DNA of 64,000 bases from CALAMC01 sp964459465 (GTDB lineage Bacteria; Zixibacteria; MSB-5A5; GN15; PGXB01), in NCBI GenBank assembly GCA_964459465.1, contig CAYWLR010000004.1, positions 62,001 through 126,000 of the forward strand, read 5' to 3'. Below are positions 1 to 9,314 of the stretch, in pieces. The number at the start of each line of letters is the position of its first letter. Within the stretch, counting starts at the first letter, position 1. The notes under the pieces were generated by a model. It saw only the letters and a program-made list of their open reading frames with translations, searched no databases and had not been told where the DNA came from. Made by a program: the position numbers and the translations under genes.

Positions 1-1502
1 GATCTTTCCGAAGCCCAGTGGGACCATTCCGCCGACGGCTGGCTTCCGCCCCATGAAAATATCGACCGCATCAGGGACGGCGCCGATGTCCATTACGTCA
101 TCTCCTCCGGGCCGTTTCGAATTAAACCCGGCGACTTCGCGCCTTTCACATTTGCCATGATCATGGGTCAGCACTACCACCGGGACTGGCGGACGCCCGG
201 GCCATCACATAACCTAACCTATCTCGGTCTGAATTCCCTTTGGGCCTCGTGGATCTTCGATAATCCCGGCGTCGATACCGACGGCGATGGCTACAAAGGC
301 AAATACCACATTTACGAAATCGGCAAACGCATCGTCGAGATCGATACTCTGTACCTGCCAAGCGGCATGATAATCGACACCACCTTCGCCTTTGCCCGCG
401 TCGATACTTTGTACTACGAGGGCGACGGCGTTCCCGATTTCCGCGGAGCCGCCCCCCCGCCTGCCCCGGATTTCAGCTTGCATCCCCGCGTGAACGAATT
501 CAACGAAGGAATCATTGAGGTCCGCTGGAACGGCGTCAAAAGTGAAACCGAACCGGACCAGTTCTCGCAATTCGCCGATTTCGAGGGTTATCGCGTCTAT
601 CTTTCCGAAACCGGGCACGCCAACGGCTTCACTATGCTGGCTTCGTACGATGTCGATAACTATGACCGCTGGGAATATGATACCTATAACAGATACTGGG
701 ACGTCATGCAACCGCCGTACACACTCGAACAACTGCGCCAGATGTACGGCGCCAATTTCGACCCGGAAAACTATGATTCCCAAGCCCGCTTGTTTTCGCA
801 CTATAATTACTCCACCGGGGAATACGAGCAGTATTACTTCACCGCCCATGACTGGAACCAGTCCGAAAAAACGGACACTACCAACATCTATAAAGTGTAC
901 CCCTACGAACCGGAACCGCCGACTTCTGATCTGGACAGCGCCCGCATGTATTGGCCCGAAGTTCTCACTCCTGACGGTCGCTTCAAATATTATGAATACC
1001 GCTATATCATACGCGACCTGTTGCCGTCCAAATCATACTATGTCTCCGTAACGGCCTTCGACCATGGCGATCCCTCTAAGGGTCTGGGGCCGATGGAAAC
1101 CAATCCGACCGAAAACGCCGGACGCGAATATGCCCAGAATTCCACCGACCTGGTTTTGGAACAGGGCCTGAATGTCGTCGTCTACCCCAATCCTTATTAT
1201 ATCAACGGCGGTTATCGCGGTCGATATGAAGGCTGGGNNNNNNNNNNGCTCTTCCCTCTGAATTCACGCGGGCCCTGCATTTTTCCAATCTGCCGCCTAA
1301 ATGCACGATTCGTATTTTTTCCATCGACGGCGACCTGGTGGCCACCATCGATCATAATTTCGCCCCCGGCAGCCCCGGCGCCATGCACGAGCAATGGGAC
1401 ATGATTTCACGCAACCGCATGGCCATCATGTCGGGAATTTATTATTACTCGGTGGAATCGGAATACGGCAATCAGGTCGGCAAATTCGTGATCATTATGT
1501 GA
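1..1502 (+). CDS. Secreted fibronectin-like protein with C-terminal sorting-type domain (5' partial, crosses an assembly gap)
   Basis: The frame is open from base 1, so the N-terminus lies outside the window. The part before the gap contains a fibronectin type III-like stretch (about 500-1100) ending in a TAFDHGDPSKG-type strand, then the motif NVVVYPNPYY, which in FCB-group proteins usually opens a C-terminal secretion/FlgD-like beta domain. After the run of N the reading continues in a different numerical frame (ALPSEFTRALHFSNLPP, then TIRIFSIDGDLVATIDHN) to a TGA at 1500-1502, with the expected ending GIYYYSVES...GKFVIIM. The frame change is explained by a gap of unknown true length and not by a real frameshift. 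The tail overlaps the convergent transporter gene by 8 bases. Probably exported or surface-bound; the specific role is unknown. Confidence 0.75.
1238..1247. other. Assembly gap (10 N)
   Basis: Ten consecutive N inside the first gene. The protein frame before and after differs by two positions, so the real gap is not 10 bases. This is a scaffold join and not biology. Confidence 0.98.
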
Positions 1503-2715
1503 TTATATCGCGATAGGTATTCACTTCAGGAGCGATATGTCGATGCAGGCGAATGAATCCCATACCCGCGACCACGGCCAGAACCGCGATTGTCCCCCAG
1601 GAAAAAACAAATTCAGGCTTGAACAGGTCCAATAGTAGCGTTCCAACCAGTGGTCCCAGCGACCACCCGGCCGTCACCGCGAACCCATAAATTCCCATAT
1701 AGCGTCCAACCTTGTCGGGTGGAGCCAGATTGGCGGTTATCGCCAGCGCCGGCGGTGATATCAATAATTCTCCCGAGGTGATAATAATCATCGAAACTAT
1801 GAACATGGCATACTCCGCCGAAAGCCCGACCAGAAAATACCCGACGGCATAAACGAATGCCCCGGCCGCCATCTGCGACGTCAACCGGAATGGGCGCATC
1901 AGGCGCGCCATGGGTAACTGCAGAAAAACGACAATTAGCCCGTTCAACATGTACAGGTGGCCCAGCTGGGACTCGGCCAGGCCGCGAAAATCAACCGAAT
2001 ACAATGACAGAGGTGCCATCAGATGCGCCACCACCAGATACAATATGAATAACAGCCCGGCATGATGAAACATGGTTTCATTGCCCTTTATGATAAACAT
2101 CTGTCGAAAGCTTCCATTGGCGTCGGCGCGACGATTAAATACAATTCCTTTCAGAAAAAATAAAATTATGAATCCCGACATGGCGGTTATAATTCCCGAC
2201 AGCAATAGCAACAATGCCAGAGAACTGGCTGCCATGTATCCGCCTATGGCCGGCCCGACCGCCCAGCCCAGATTTCCGGCGGCACGAACAATGGCAAACG
2301 CCTCTGTCCGGCGATTATTACCGACTAGATCGGCTACCGTCGAATTGGCGGCAGGTTGAAAAAGCGCCCCGAATATAAAATTGATTATAATTAATGCCCC
2401 CACGGCAATTAGCCCCCACGAGTAATGCACGGCGGCCGCCAAAAACACGAAAACCACGGCCCGGCAGAGCTGGGCAACTATCATCAGGCGGTAACGACCC
2501 ACTTGGTCCGACAGCTCTCCGCCATAGGCCTGAACCGTTGCCCGGATTACAGCCGTGATTCCGAAAAATAAGCCGATCTGGGTCAGCGTCATGCCCTGCC
2601 CATGAAAGTAAATGGCGATAAAAGGAATAACCAGGGCAAAACCCAGCGATGAAGTAAACCAGCCCAGGGCCAGATTCCACAGACGATGATCGTAGTTCTT
2701 TAAAAGCTGCAGCAT
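1495..2715 (-). CDS. MFS transporter, probable drug/metabolite exporter
   Basis: The 406-residue product has about twelve hydrophobic segments, typical for the major facilitator superfamily. The loop after the second segment carries the family motif A as GELSDQVGRYR (residues 66-76), which matches the G-x-L-(S/A)-D-x-x-G-R-(R/K) pattern. It would sit in the inner membrane and exchange a small molecule for protons. The substrate cannot be read from sequence; the overall look is closest to multidrug or sugar efflux members. It is followed at 5' by the CheW-like gene (20-base gap), so the two may be co-transcribed. The 3' end overlaps the convergent partial gene. Confidence 0.85.
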   Translation of the reverse strand: MLQLLKNYDHRLWNLALGWFTSSLGFALVIPFIAIYFHGQGMTLTQIGLFFGITAVIRATVQAYGGELSDQVGRYRLMIVAQLCRAVVFVFLAAAVHYSWGLIAVGALIIINFIFGALFQPAANSTVADLVGNNRRTEAFAIVRAAGNLGWAVGPAIGGYMAASSLALLLLLSGIITAMSGFIILFFLKGIVFNRRADANGSFRQMFIIKGNETMFHHAGLLFILYLVVAHLMAPLSLYSVDFRGLAESQLGHLYMLNGLIVVFLQLPMARLMRPFRLTSQMAAGAFVYAVGYFLVGLSAEYAMFIVSMIIITSGELLISPPALAITANLAPPDKVGRYMGIYGFAVTAGWSLGPLVGTLLLDLFKPEFVFSWGTIAVLAVVAGMGFIRLHRHIAPEVNTYRDIIT

Positions 2716-2735
2716 ATGGGCGGGATGTTATGCCG

Positions 2736-3182
2736 TTAAACTATAACACCGGACAATCTGTATAATCCGGAAAGGTTTATGACGGGAATTTTACGGTCGT
2801 CCGTATTAAGGCGCCCTGTAATTAAATCATTTTCAGGGTCACTATCAACGGCCTTGATTTCGGCCGTGCCGGTCCGGTCGATTCGCAATATCTCCTCCGC
2901 CGAATCGACCACCAGAGCCGCCCGTTCGCCGCCGACCTCCGTGATGACTATCGTTGTGTCGGTCAGCGAGGCATGCTCTCTGTTGTGCAAATGCCGCCAT
3001 AGATCTATTATTAGAATGCGTTTGCTTTCATATTCGATATCTTTGGGCAAGGCCTGCACCGAGTCCGAAACCGATTGCATCCCGCGCGGATTAATTATCT
3101 CGACGGCGTGCGACAGGCCGATGGCATATTGCTCGTCGGCCAGACGAATTACCAGAAACTGGCTTAAATCTTTTCTATCCAT
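2736..3182 (-). CDS. CheW-like domain protein
   Basis: This 148-residue protein is a single CheW fold: SQFLVIRLADEQYAIGLSHAVEII at the N-terminus, a central RILIIDLWRHL strand, VVDSAEEILRI, and a closing ITGRLNTDDRKIPVINLSGL. CheW couples chemoreceptors to the CheA kinase; stand-alone copies also act as adaptors in other sensory systems. I chose the ATG at 3182 because GGAG lies 8 bases upstream; the in-frame GTG at 3188 would lie only two bases from that ribosome site. No receptor, CheA or flagellar gene is nearby, so its partner is unknown. Confidence 0.8.
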   Translation of the reverse strand: MDRKDLSQFLVIRLADEQYAIGLSHAVEIINPRGMQSVSDSVQALPKDIEYESKRILIIDLWRHLHNREHASLTDTTIVITEVGGERAALVVDSAEEILRIDRTGTAEIKAVDSDPENDLITGRLNTDDRKIPVINLSGLYRLSGVIV

Positions 3183-3248
3183 CTTCACAGCTCCGCTTTT
3201 TATGCGTTCGCTGTAATTTGCAGTTAAAATGGGCCAAAAACAAGAAAT

Positions 3249-4025
3249 TTAAGAAGATTGATTGAGCCGCATAATTTCAATCATGTGCCGCGCCGAACTG
3301 GGCGAATGCCCGGTATAATGATTATTGAAATAGGCATAAACTTCACCCCAGTCACGGGAAAACTCCTCAAGCAGTTTTGCCCACCATTCTATTTCCTCAC
3401 GCCTGTCAAAACGAACATAACTGAAATCATTCTCAATTCTTTTGCGGTCGCCCAAAAAGCGAAAATAGGCGAAATCGGCGGTAAATTCCGTCCTTTTCGG
3501 CATCCATGGATGGTCAATCATGGCCAGACAAATACGCCGCTTCTGCAGGGCATCATAGAATTTATCATTCAACCATTTACGATTTCGCACTTCAAGCGCC
3601 ACTTTAATGTCCGGGGGCATAATCGACAGTATTTCCGTCAACATTGAACCATGTTGGTCCGGCTTAAAACTGTAGGGAAACTGCAATAGCATCACTCCCA
3701 GTTTCTTCCCGAGCGCCCGCATCACCTCGATAAACCTTTTTGCCGCATCCGCTCGCTCTTCTATATCCCCCTCGTGAGTCACCGCACCGGGGAATTTGGC
3801 CGTAAAAATAAAATCGTCCGGGGTGACTTTATCCCAGTTTTCCACAGTCGCCTTATCGGGAACCCGATAAAACGTTGCGTTCAATTCCACGGTTTTGAAT
3901 ATGGATGAATAAAATCTCAAATAGTCCTTGGCCGAACAAAATTGCGGATAAAAATTACCCAGCCAATCATCATAGCTGTACCCGGCCGTACCGATATATA
4001 TCCTGTTTTCCTTCTTGACTGACAT
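3249..4025 (-). CDS. DUF72 family protein
   Basis: The 258-residue product opens with IYIGTAGYSYDDWLGNFYP, the diagnostic start of the DUF72 (YecE-like) family, which folds as a TIM barrel. Further family features are the FKTVELNATFYRVP, FTAKFPGAVTHE and VALEVRNRKW strands and a C-terminal YAYFNNHYTGHSP. The family has no settled biochemical function. Length is normal. The gene is divergent from the M29 aminopeptidase, with 99 bases between the two starts. No clear ribosome site precedes the ATG. Confidence 0.88.
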   Translation of the reverse strand: MSVKKENRIYIGTAGYSYDDWLGNFYPQFCSAKDYLRFYSSIFKTVELNATFYRVPDKATVENWDKVTPDDFIFTAKFPGAVTHEGDIEERADAAKRFIEVMRALGKKLGVMLLQFPYSFKPDQHGSMLTEILSIMPPDIKVALEVRNRKWLNDKFYDALQKRRICLAMIDHPWMPKRTEFTADFAYFRFLGDRKRIENDFSYVRFDRREEIEWWAKLLEEFSRDWGEVYAYFNNHYTGHSPSSARHMIEIMRLNQSS

Positions 4026-4124
4026 AACATAGAGAACAATCTCATCGCTAAATTGTTCGGCACCATCTTGCCAAAATGCCGGTTATGCCTTATTATCCGA
4101 TTCAAACATGAAAGGATAGTATTT

Positions 4125-5249
4125 ATGAAAGATCCAAGAAATACCACTTTGGCCCGAAATCTCATCGACTATTCGGTGGAATTGAAGCCCGGGGAAATTG
4201 TTTATATCGAAGTCAAAGGGCTGGCGGCCATCGAACTGGGAAAAGAACTGGTTCGTTACGCCACCGAAAAGGGCGGCGTTCCCTTTTGGTACTACAACGA
4301 TGAATCAATTTCACGGCATTTTATTCGTACCGCCACCGATGAGCAGTTCAAAAAACTGGCCGATTTTCATCTCGACATGATGAAAAAGGCCGCCGCATAT
4401 ATCGGCATTCGCGGCTCCGAGAATTCCTTCGATCTGGCCGACGTCGACCGCGATCAGATGGAAAAATACCAGAAAATCTTTTATAAGCCGGTTCACCTTG
4501 AAGAACGCGTCAAAAGAACCAAATGGGTCGTCATGCGCTACCCCAATAGCGCCATGGCCCAGCTTGCGGAAACCTCGCAGGAAAAATTTGAGGACTTCTA
4601 TTATAACGTCTGTAACCTCAACTACGCCAAAATGTCGAAAGCCATGGACCCGCTCGTGGAACTCATGGATAAAACCGACCGGGTGCATATCAAAGGCCCC
4701 GGAACCGACCTCACCTTTTCCATCAAAGGTATTCCGATTGTCAAATGCGACGGCACCCGCAACATTCCCGACGGCGAAGTTTACACCGCACCGGTCCGCG
4801 ATTCGATCAACGGAACGATTTCATACAATACACCCTCCCTCTACGAAGGCACCGTGTACAACGACATCAAATTCACCTTCCGGAACGGCAAAATAATCGA
4901 AGCCACCTGCGATAACGCAGAAAAAATGAATAAGATTCTTGATACCGATGAGGGCGGCCGCTATGTCGGCGAATTTGCCATCGGCGTCAATCCCTTCGTC
5001 CTGGAACCGATGAAAGACACCCTGTTCGATGAAAAGATCCGGGGCTCGTTCCACCTGACCCCCGGTTGCTGCTACGACGAAGCTCCCAACGGCAACACGT
5101 CGGCCATACACTGGGATCTGGTCCTGATTCAGAGAAAAGAGTACGGCGGCGGTGAAATCTGGTTTGACGATAAACTTATTCGCAAAGACGGCGTCTTCAC
5201 CGACCCGGCTTTGGAAAAAGCTTTTTCCGAGGAAAATCTGGCCGAATAA
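4125..5249 (+). CDS. M29 family aminopeptidase (thermophilic-type metallopeptidase)
   Basis: The 374-residue protein resembles aminopeptidase T/S of peptidase family M29, a cytoplasmic two-metal enzyme releasing N-terminal residues from peptides. Candidate metal ligands follow the family pattern: Glu218 (GEVYTAP), Glu283 (RYVGEFAIG), His310 (SFHLTPG), His329 and Asp331 (IHWDLV). The late signature EYGGGEIWFDD is also present. The start at 4125 has AAAGGAT about 7 bases upstream; an upstream in-frame start at 4053 has no ribosome site and would add a non-conserved extension. Followed by a strong hairpin terminator. Confidence 0.9.
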   Translation: MKDPRNTTLARNLIDYSVELKPGEIVYIEVKGLAAIELGKELVRYATEKGGVPFWYYNDESISRHFIRTATDEQFKKLADFHLDMMKKAAAYIGIRGSENSFDLADVDRDQMEKYQKIFYKPVHLEERVKRTKWVVMRYPNSAMAQLAETSQEKFEDFYYNVCNLNYAKMSKAMDPLVELMDKTDRVHIKGPGTDLTFSIKGIPIVKCDGTRNIPDGEVYTAPVRDSINGTISYNTPSLYEGTVYNDIKFTFRNGKIIEATCDNAEKMNKILDTDEGGRYVGEFAIGVNPFVLEPMKDTLFDEKIRGSFHLTPGCCYDEAPNGNTSAIHWDLVLIQRKEYGGGEIWFDDKLIRKDGVFTDPALEKAFSEENLAE

Positions 5250-5257
5250 ACACAAAT

Positions 5258-5286
5258 GGCCGGATCAAAATGATCCGGCCTTTCTT
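5258..5286 (+). terminator. Intrinsic terminator (convergent genes)
   Basis: Perfect 10-bp stem GGCCGGATCA / TGATCCGGCC with an AAA loop, followed by TTTCTT. It lies 9 bases after the aminopeptidase stop and before the convergent LOG-family gene. Confidence 0.85.
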
Positions 5287-5303
5287 ATATCAATAAGTTA
5301 ATA

Positions 5304-5972
5304 CTATATGGCCTGTGTAAGGCGAACCTTTTCGTATCCCTCTTTGATGATTTGCACCACTTCTTCGGGATCATCGGTCAATGAAAACAGGGTCAGGTCC
5401 GTATTGGTCAATGTCCCCTCACGGATCGGGCTGGAAACGATCCAGTCAATCAGACCGCCCCAGTATTTTGACCCGACCAGAACCACCGGGAAGTTAAAAA
5501 TTTTCCTGGTTTGAATCAAAGTCAGGGCTTCGAATAACTCATCGAGTGTCCCGAAGCCGCCCGGCATTATGACGAAAGCCACCGCATACTTGACGAACAT
5601 GACTTTGCGGGCGAAAAAGTATCGGAAATGAAGCGATATATCCTGAAATGAATTACTGCGCTGTTCGGTGGGAATATCGATATTCAACCCGACCGATTTC
5701 GATTTTCCCTTTTTAGCCCCCTTATTGGCCGCCTCCATCACGCTGGGCCCGCCCCCGGTTATAATGGCAAAACCTTCATCGGACAAGCGACGTGCAATCT
5801 TTTCCGCCAGCAGGCAGTACTTTGAATCGGGCGGTAGAGCCGACGCCCCGAATATGGATACAGCCGGATGTAATTCTCTCAATGTCTCAAAACCCTCGAC
5901 GAATTCCGACATTATCCGAAATACCGACCAGGTTTCATGAATGGCATCGTTTTTATTGTTACCATTTAGCAT
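5304..5972 (-). CDS. LOG/TIGR00730 family Rossmann-fold protein
   Basis: The 222-residue protein has the two hallmark motifs of the LOG (lysine decarboxylase-like) family: GGGPSVMEAANKGA from residue 73 and PGGFGTLDE at 137-145 (PGGxGTxxE). Characterised members remove ribose 5-phosphate from nucleoside monophosphates (cytokinin-activating type) and are not decarboxylases. Expected to be a soluble dimer. The start is preceded by GGGGAA and overlaps the end of the upstream transporter gene by 7 bases (ATGCTAA), so the pair is translationally coupled. Confidence 0.88.
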   Translation of the reverse strand: MLNGNNKNDAIHETWSVFRIMSEFVEGFETLRELHPAVSIFGASALPPDSKYCLLAEKIARRLSDEGFAIITGGGPSVMEAANKGAKKGKSKSVGLNIDIPTEQRSNSFQDISLHFRYFFARKVMFVKYAVAFVIMPGGFGTLDELFEALTLIQTRKIFNFPVVLVGSKYWGGLIDWIVSSPIREGTLTNTDLTLFSLTDDPEEVVQIIKEGYEKVRLTQAI

Positions 5973-6940
5973 TTTACTTCCCCTTTTGCAGCCACATTGG
6001 CTTTATCGACAAATAGCCATCTAAATACACCCGGCCTCAATTGCGATAAAATTACCCCGGCAATCACGATTATCCCACCAACAATCAGAGTTAACGTTAC
6101 CGGTTCGCCCAGGAAGACGGCCGCCAGGGCGGTGGCTATCACCGGCTGAATGTTCTGCAACACGGCCACCTGCGAGGCTTCAAGAAATTTTAATACCCAA
6201 TACCAGACCACGTAACCGAAAATCGAAACAACTACGGCCATATACAAAATACTTAACCAGCCGATATGGTTGACACCCTGATAGTCGGAATGCAGTGCAA
6301 AGATAAAACCGAACGGCATATATACCAGCGATCCATAGACCATGGCCGTGCCCATAACTCTAAACGCCCCATAGCGTGACGCCAGAGGTTTACCCGCCAC
6401 CGTTGCCCCTGCCCAGGCCATGACGGCCAGCAATACCAGCAAATCGCCCACAAGAAATTCCTGGCCGAATCTGATCCTGCCCGAAAAGAGAATTATCGCA
6501 ACTCCCCCCAGCGCAATAAAAATCCCCAGAGATCTTAAGAAGATTAACCTTTCCTTCAAAAACCTGATAGCCAGCACATATACAAAAACCGGCGTCGTCG
6601 CAAACAGGAGGCTGGCATGCCCGGCGCTGGTAAGTTTCTGCCCGACTAAAAACAAAACCTGATTGAACGGAATTAATAACAGCCCGATGCCGAATATCTT
6701 CAGACGATCACCCCTGGCAATTGCCGTTTTATTCCCATTTAAAATCAGGAAGGGCAAATATCCCAGAGTGCAAAACAGGAATCTGAAAAATGCATAAACC
6801 AGCGGGTCAAATTGCGCCAGTCCGATTTTGGCTACCGGAAAAGCCGCCGCATTGATAATTTGATGAACGACCAGTATAGTATATAACAGCCACAGCGGCC
6901 CCTTGAAGACATTAACCGGATTATTGGAATTTACAGCCAA
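5966..6940 (-). CDS. EamA/DMT-type transporter
   Basis: The 324-residue product shows the two-repeat, ten-helix pattern of the drug/metabolite transporter superfamily (EamA domain): repeat 1 to about residue 150, repeat 2 from about 160 with LLVLLAVMAWAGATVAGKPLA and VLQNIQPVIATALAAVFLGEPVT. Inner-membrane exporter of metabolites; substrate unknown. The assigned start is a TTG with no visible ribosome site. A TTGACA at 6942-6947 with AATAAT 16 bases on overlaps this start, so the true start could be a little downstream. The 3' end overlaps the LOG-family gene. Confidence 0.85.
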   Translation of the reverse strand: MAVNSNNPVNVFKGPLWLLYTILVVHQIINAAAFPVAKIGLAQFDPLVYAFFRFLFCTLGYLPFLILNGNKTAIARGDRLKIFGIGLLLIPFNQVLFLVGQKLTSAGHASLLFATTPVFVYVLAIRFLKERLIFLRSLGIFIALGGVAIILFSGRIRFGQEFLVGDLLVLLAVMAWAGATVAGKPLASRYGAFRVMGTAMVYGSLVYMPFGFIFALHSDYQGVNHIGWLSILYMAVVVSIFGYVVWYWVLKFLEASQVAVLQNIQPVIATALAAVFLGEPVTLTLIVGGIIVIAGVILSQLRPGVFRWLFVDKANVAAKGEVKC

Positions 6941-6985
6941 GTGTCAACCACAATGTACATGCATATATCAACATACGGCTGCCAT

Positions 6986-7777
6986 TTAAAGCAATCCTTT
7001 AATGTATCCGCCATCGACGGGGATCGCCGTCCCCGTTATATAGGCCGCTTTATCTGAAGCCAGAAAACATATCAACGCGGCCAGCTCCGAAGGATCTCCA
7101 AGACGACCGGCCGGGATATTATCGATCCAGCCCTTAAAAATATCCTCCGGTTTGACTCCTTTATCCTTGGCCTGTTTTTCGGCCAGATAGCCCAGCCTTT
7201 CCGTTTTAGTATATCCCGGACAAACCGTATTTACCGTTATACCATGCGCCGCCAGTTCGTTTGAAATTGATTTTGCAAAACCGGTGACTCCCGCTCGAAG
7301 CGAATTGGAGATTATCAATCCCGGCGCCGGTTGCTTGACCGACAACGATGTGATAAAAATTATCCGTCCCCGTCCATTTTGCATCATGGACGGCACCACC
7401 GCCCGTGCCAGATCGATGGCCGAAAATAGGGTCAGTCGTGTCGACTCCGCCCATTGTTCTTTGGTCAGCGTCATAAAACTGCCCGATGGTGGTCCCCCGG
7501 CATTGGCCACGAGGATGTCGACAGTATTATAAAACGATTTGGCCTTTTCAACCATCTTTTCACATTCCCCGGGCATGGAGAGATCCCCGGCGATTATCTG
7601 CGGCCGCAATCCGGCCTGCTTTTCAATCCGATTGGCGGCCGCTCCAAGATTATCTTTTGATCGCGAATTTATTATTACGCGTGCGCCTTCGGAGGCAAGT
7701 GCCGCCGCCGTGGCAAACCCTAAACCGCTCGAGGCACCTGTCACCAATGCCACCCGGTCTTTGAGTCCCAGCTCCAT
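6986..7777 (-). CDS. Divergent short-chain dehydrogenase/reductase lacking the YxxxK pair
   Basis: The 263-residue protein has the SDR Rossmann motif TGASSGLG (13-20) and NAG (92-94), and the C-terminal ITGTAIPVDGGY signature. The active site is unusual: Ser144 is present, but Ser157 and Arg161 lie where the catalytic Tyr and Lys belong (IISNSLRAGVTGFAKS). I recall a known SDR subgroup (BKR_like_SDR_like) with this type of loss, so it is not a broken gene. The reaction is unknown. Its ATG overlaps the stop of the upstream dipeptidase gene (TAATG), so the two are translationally coupled. Confidence 0.85.
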   Translation of the reverse strand: MELGLKDRVALVTGASSGLGFATAAALASEGARVIINSRSKDNLGAAANRIEKQAGLRPQIIAGDLSMPGECEKMVEKAKSFYNTVDILVANAGGPPSGSFMTLTKEQWAESTRLTLFSAIDLARAVVPSMMQNGRGRIIFITSLSVKQPAPGLIISNSLRAGVTGFAKSISNELAAHGITVNTVCPGYTKTERLGYLAEKQAKDKGVKPEDIFKGWIDNIPAGRLGDPSELAALICFLASDKAAYITGTAIPVDGGYIKGLL

Positions 7778-9144
7778 TATCTTTTCACCCTTGAAAGCTC
7801 ATCTATCAGGGCCAGGGCCGTATAGCAACCACGCTCGAAGTCATCCACCGCGAATCTTTCGTTTGGTGAATGAGCGTTATCATCGGCCTGTCCCCAGCCC
7901 AATAAAAGAGTATCCAGCCCAAGGACCTTTTTGAAAGTTCCGACTATAGGAATCGAACCGCCTTCCTTGGTATAAACCGGATCGATGCCAAATCCGGTCT
8001 TGATCGCCCGCCCGGCCGCGTCCAGCCAGGGCCCGTCGGTTGGCACCGCCACCGCCGCGGCACCGCCATGCTTGATTATCCGGCAGGTGACATAATCGGG
8101 ACATATCTTTCTAATGTATGCCTCCAATTTATTGCAAATATCTTCGGGCCTTTGGTTAGCAACCAACCGCATCGTAATTTTACAGCTGGCCCATGATGGA
8201 ATAATCGTCTTGCCGCCTTCGCCTTGATAACCGCCCGTAATGCCGTTGATATCGAGCGTCGGTCGCGACCAGATCTGCTCCAGAATCGAATAGCCCTTTT
8301 CGCCGTGTAATTTGGGCGAGCCGGTCTTTGCCAAAAACTCGGCTTCGTCGAAGGGCAGCTTCTTAAACTGCTGGCGTTCCCAGTCGGATATTTCAACCAC
8401 GTCGTCATAAAACCCATCCACCAGAATTCTGCCGTTTTCATCGTGGAACCGGGAGATTATTCGAGCCAGGACGTTCACCGGATTGGCAATCGATCCTCCG
8501 AACGAGCCGGAATGAAGATCGCGGTCGGGACCGGTAATTTTGGCTTCGACAAAGGCAATGCCGCGCAGGCCGAAGGTGACCGCCGGATGATTGCGCCCAT
8601 ATTGCGAACCGTCGGAAACCACGATAATATCCGCCTTGAGCAATTCGGCATTTTGCTCAACAAATGCCGCCAGGTTCTCCGCCCCGGATTCCTCTTCGCC
8701 TTCTATTAGAAGCTTGACATTGACCGGCAGGTCATTGCCAGTGGCGAGATACGCTTCTAAAGCCTTGATATGCGTCCATAATTGTCCCTTATCATCCGTG
8801 GAGCCGCGGGCTATAATATAGCCGTTTTCGATTATGGGGCTAAAAGGCGCACTTTTCCATAATTCCAAAGGCTCCTGCGGCTGGACGTCATAATGACCAT
8901 AGTAGAGAACCGTTAATTTATCCGGCGATGATATCTTTTCGCCATATACGACAGGGTGACCGCCGGTCGGCCTTAATCCGCTTTTGATACCCATATCATT
9001 GAGCTTTTTGGCCAGCCATTCGGCGCAGGCATGGACATCTCCCTTGTGTTCGCTTTTGGCCGAAACCGAAGGGAATCGTAAAAATTCGAAAAGCTCATCG
9101 AGCCGTTTTTGCTTGTTCTGATCAAGAAATTGCCTGGGATCCAT
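7777..9144 (-). CDS. M20 family dipeptidase
   Basis: The 455-residue protein is a cytoplasmic-type M20 metallopeptidase (dipeptidase/carnosinase-like). Visible family motifs are GHYDVQP with His84 as first zinc ligand and Asp86, GSTDDKGQ with the bridging Asp117, EGEEESG at 148-154 with catalytic and metal-binding Glu, and AHSPNERF near the C-terminus carrying the last His. The insertion with LHSGSFGG is the dimerisation domain. Length is normal. Start ATG at 9144 is preceded by GGAG about 6 bases away. First gene of an apparent two-gene operon with the SDR. Confidence 0.92.
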   Translation of the reverse strand: MDPRQFLDQNKQKRLDELFEFLRFPSVSAKSEHKGDVHACAEWLAKKLNDMGIKSGLRPTGGHPVVYGEKISSPDKLTVLYYGHYDVQPQEPLELWKSAPFSPIIENGYIIARGSTDDKGQLWTHIKALEAYLATGNDLPVNVKLLIEGEEESGAENLAAFVEQNAELLKADIIVVSDGSQYGRNHPAVTFGLRGIAFVEAKITGPDRDLHSGSFGGSIANPVNVLARIISRFHDENGRILVDGFYDDVVEISDWERQQFKKLPFDEAEFLAKTGSPKLHGEKGYSILEQIWSRPTLDINGITGGYQGEGGKTIIPSWASCKITMRLVANQRPEDICNKLEAYIRKICPDYVTCRIIKHGGAAAVAVPTDGPWLDAAGRAIKTGFGIDPVYTKEGGSIPIVGTFKKVLGLDTLLLGWGQADDNAHSPNERFAVDDFERGCYTALALIDELSRVKR

Positions 9145-9247
9145 ATTTACTCCAATATTTCAGGTATAATTTTTCCGCTCCAATGATTAAAAATATCAGA
9201 ATTTGCATAAAAAATCAACCGACCCCGCCTTAATTTTGTAAAATTCA

Positions 9248-9275
9248 TTGAAATTAAACGCAAACCGGTTATAAT
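9248..9275 (+). promoter_or_regulatory. Sigma-70-type promoter for the first DUF1573-like gene
   Basis: TTGAAA at 9248-9253, 16-base spacer, perfect TATAAT at 9270-9275; transcription would start near 9282, about 30 bases before the start codon at 9315. Confidence 0.6.
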
Positions 9276-9314
9276 TATACGGCCGGGACTATATAAAAAG
9301 CAGGAGTGAACGAC

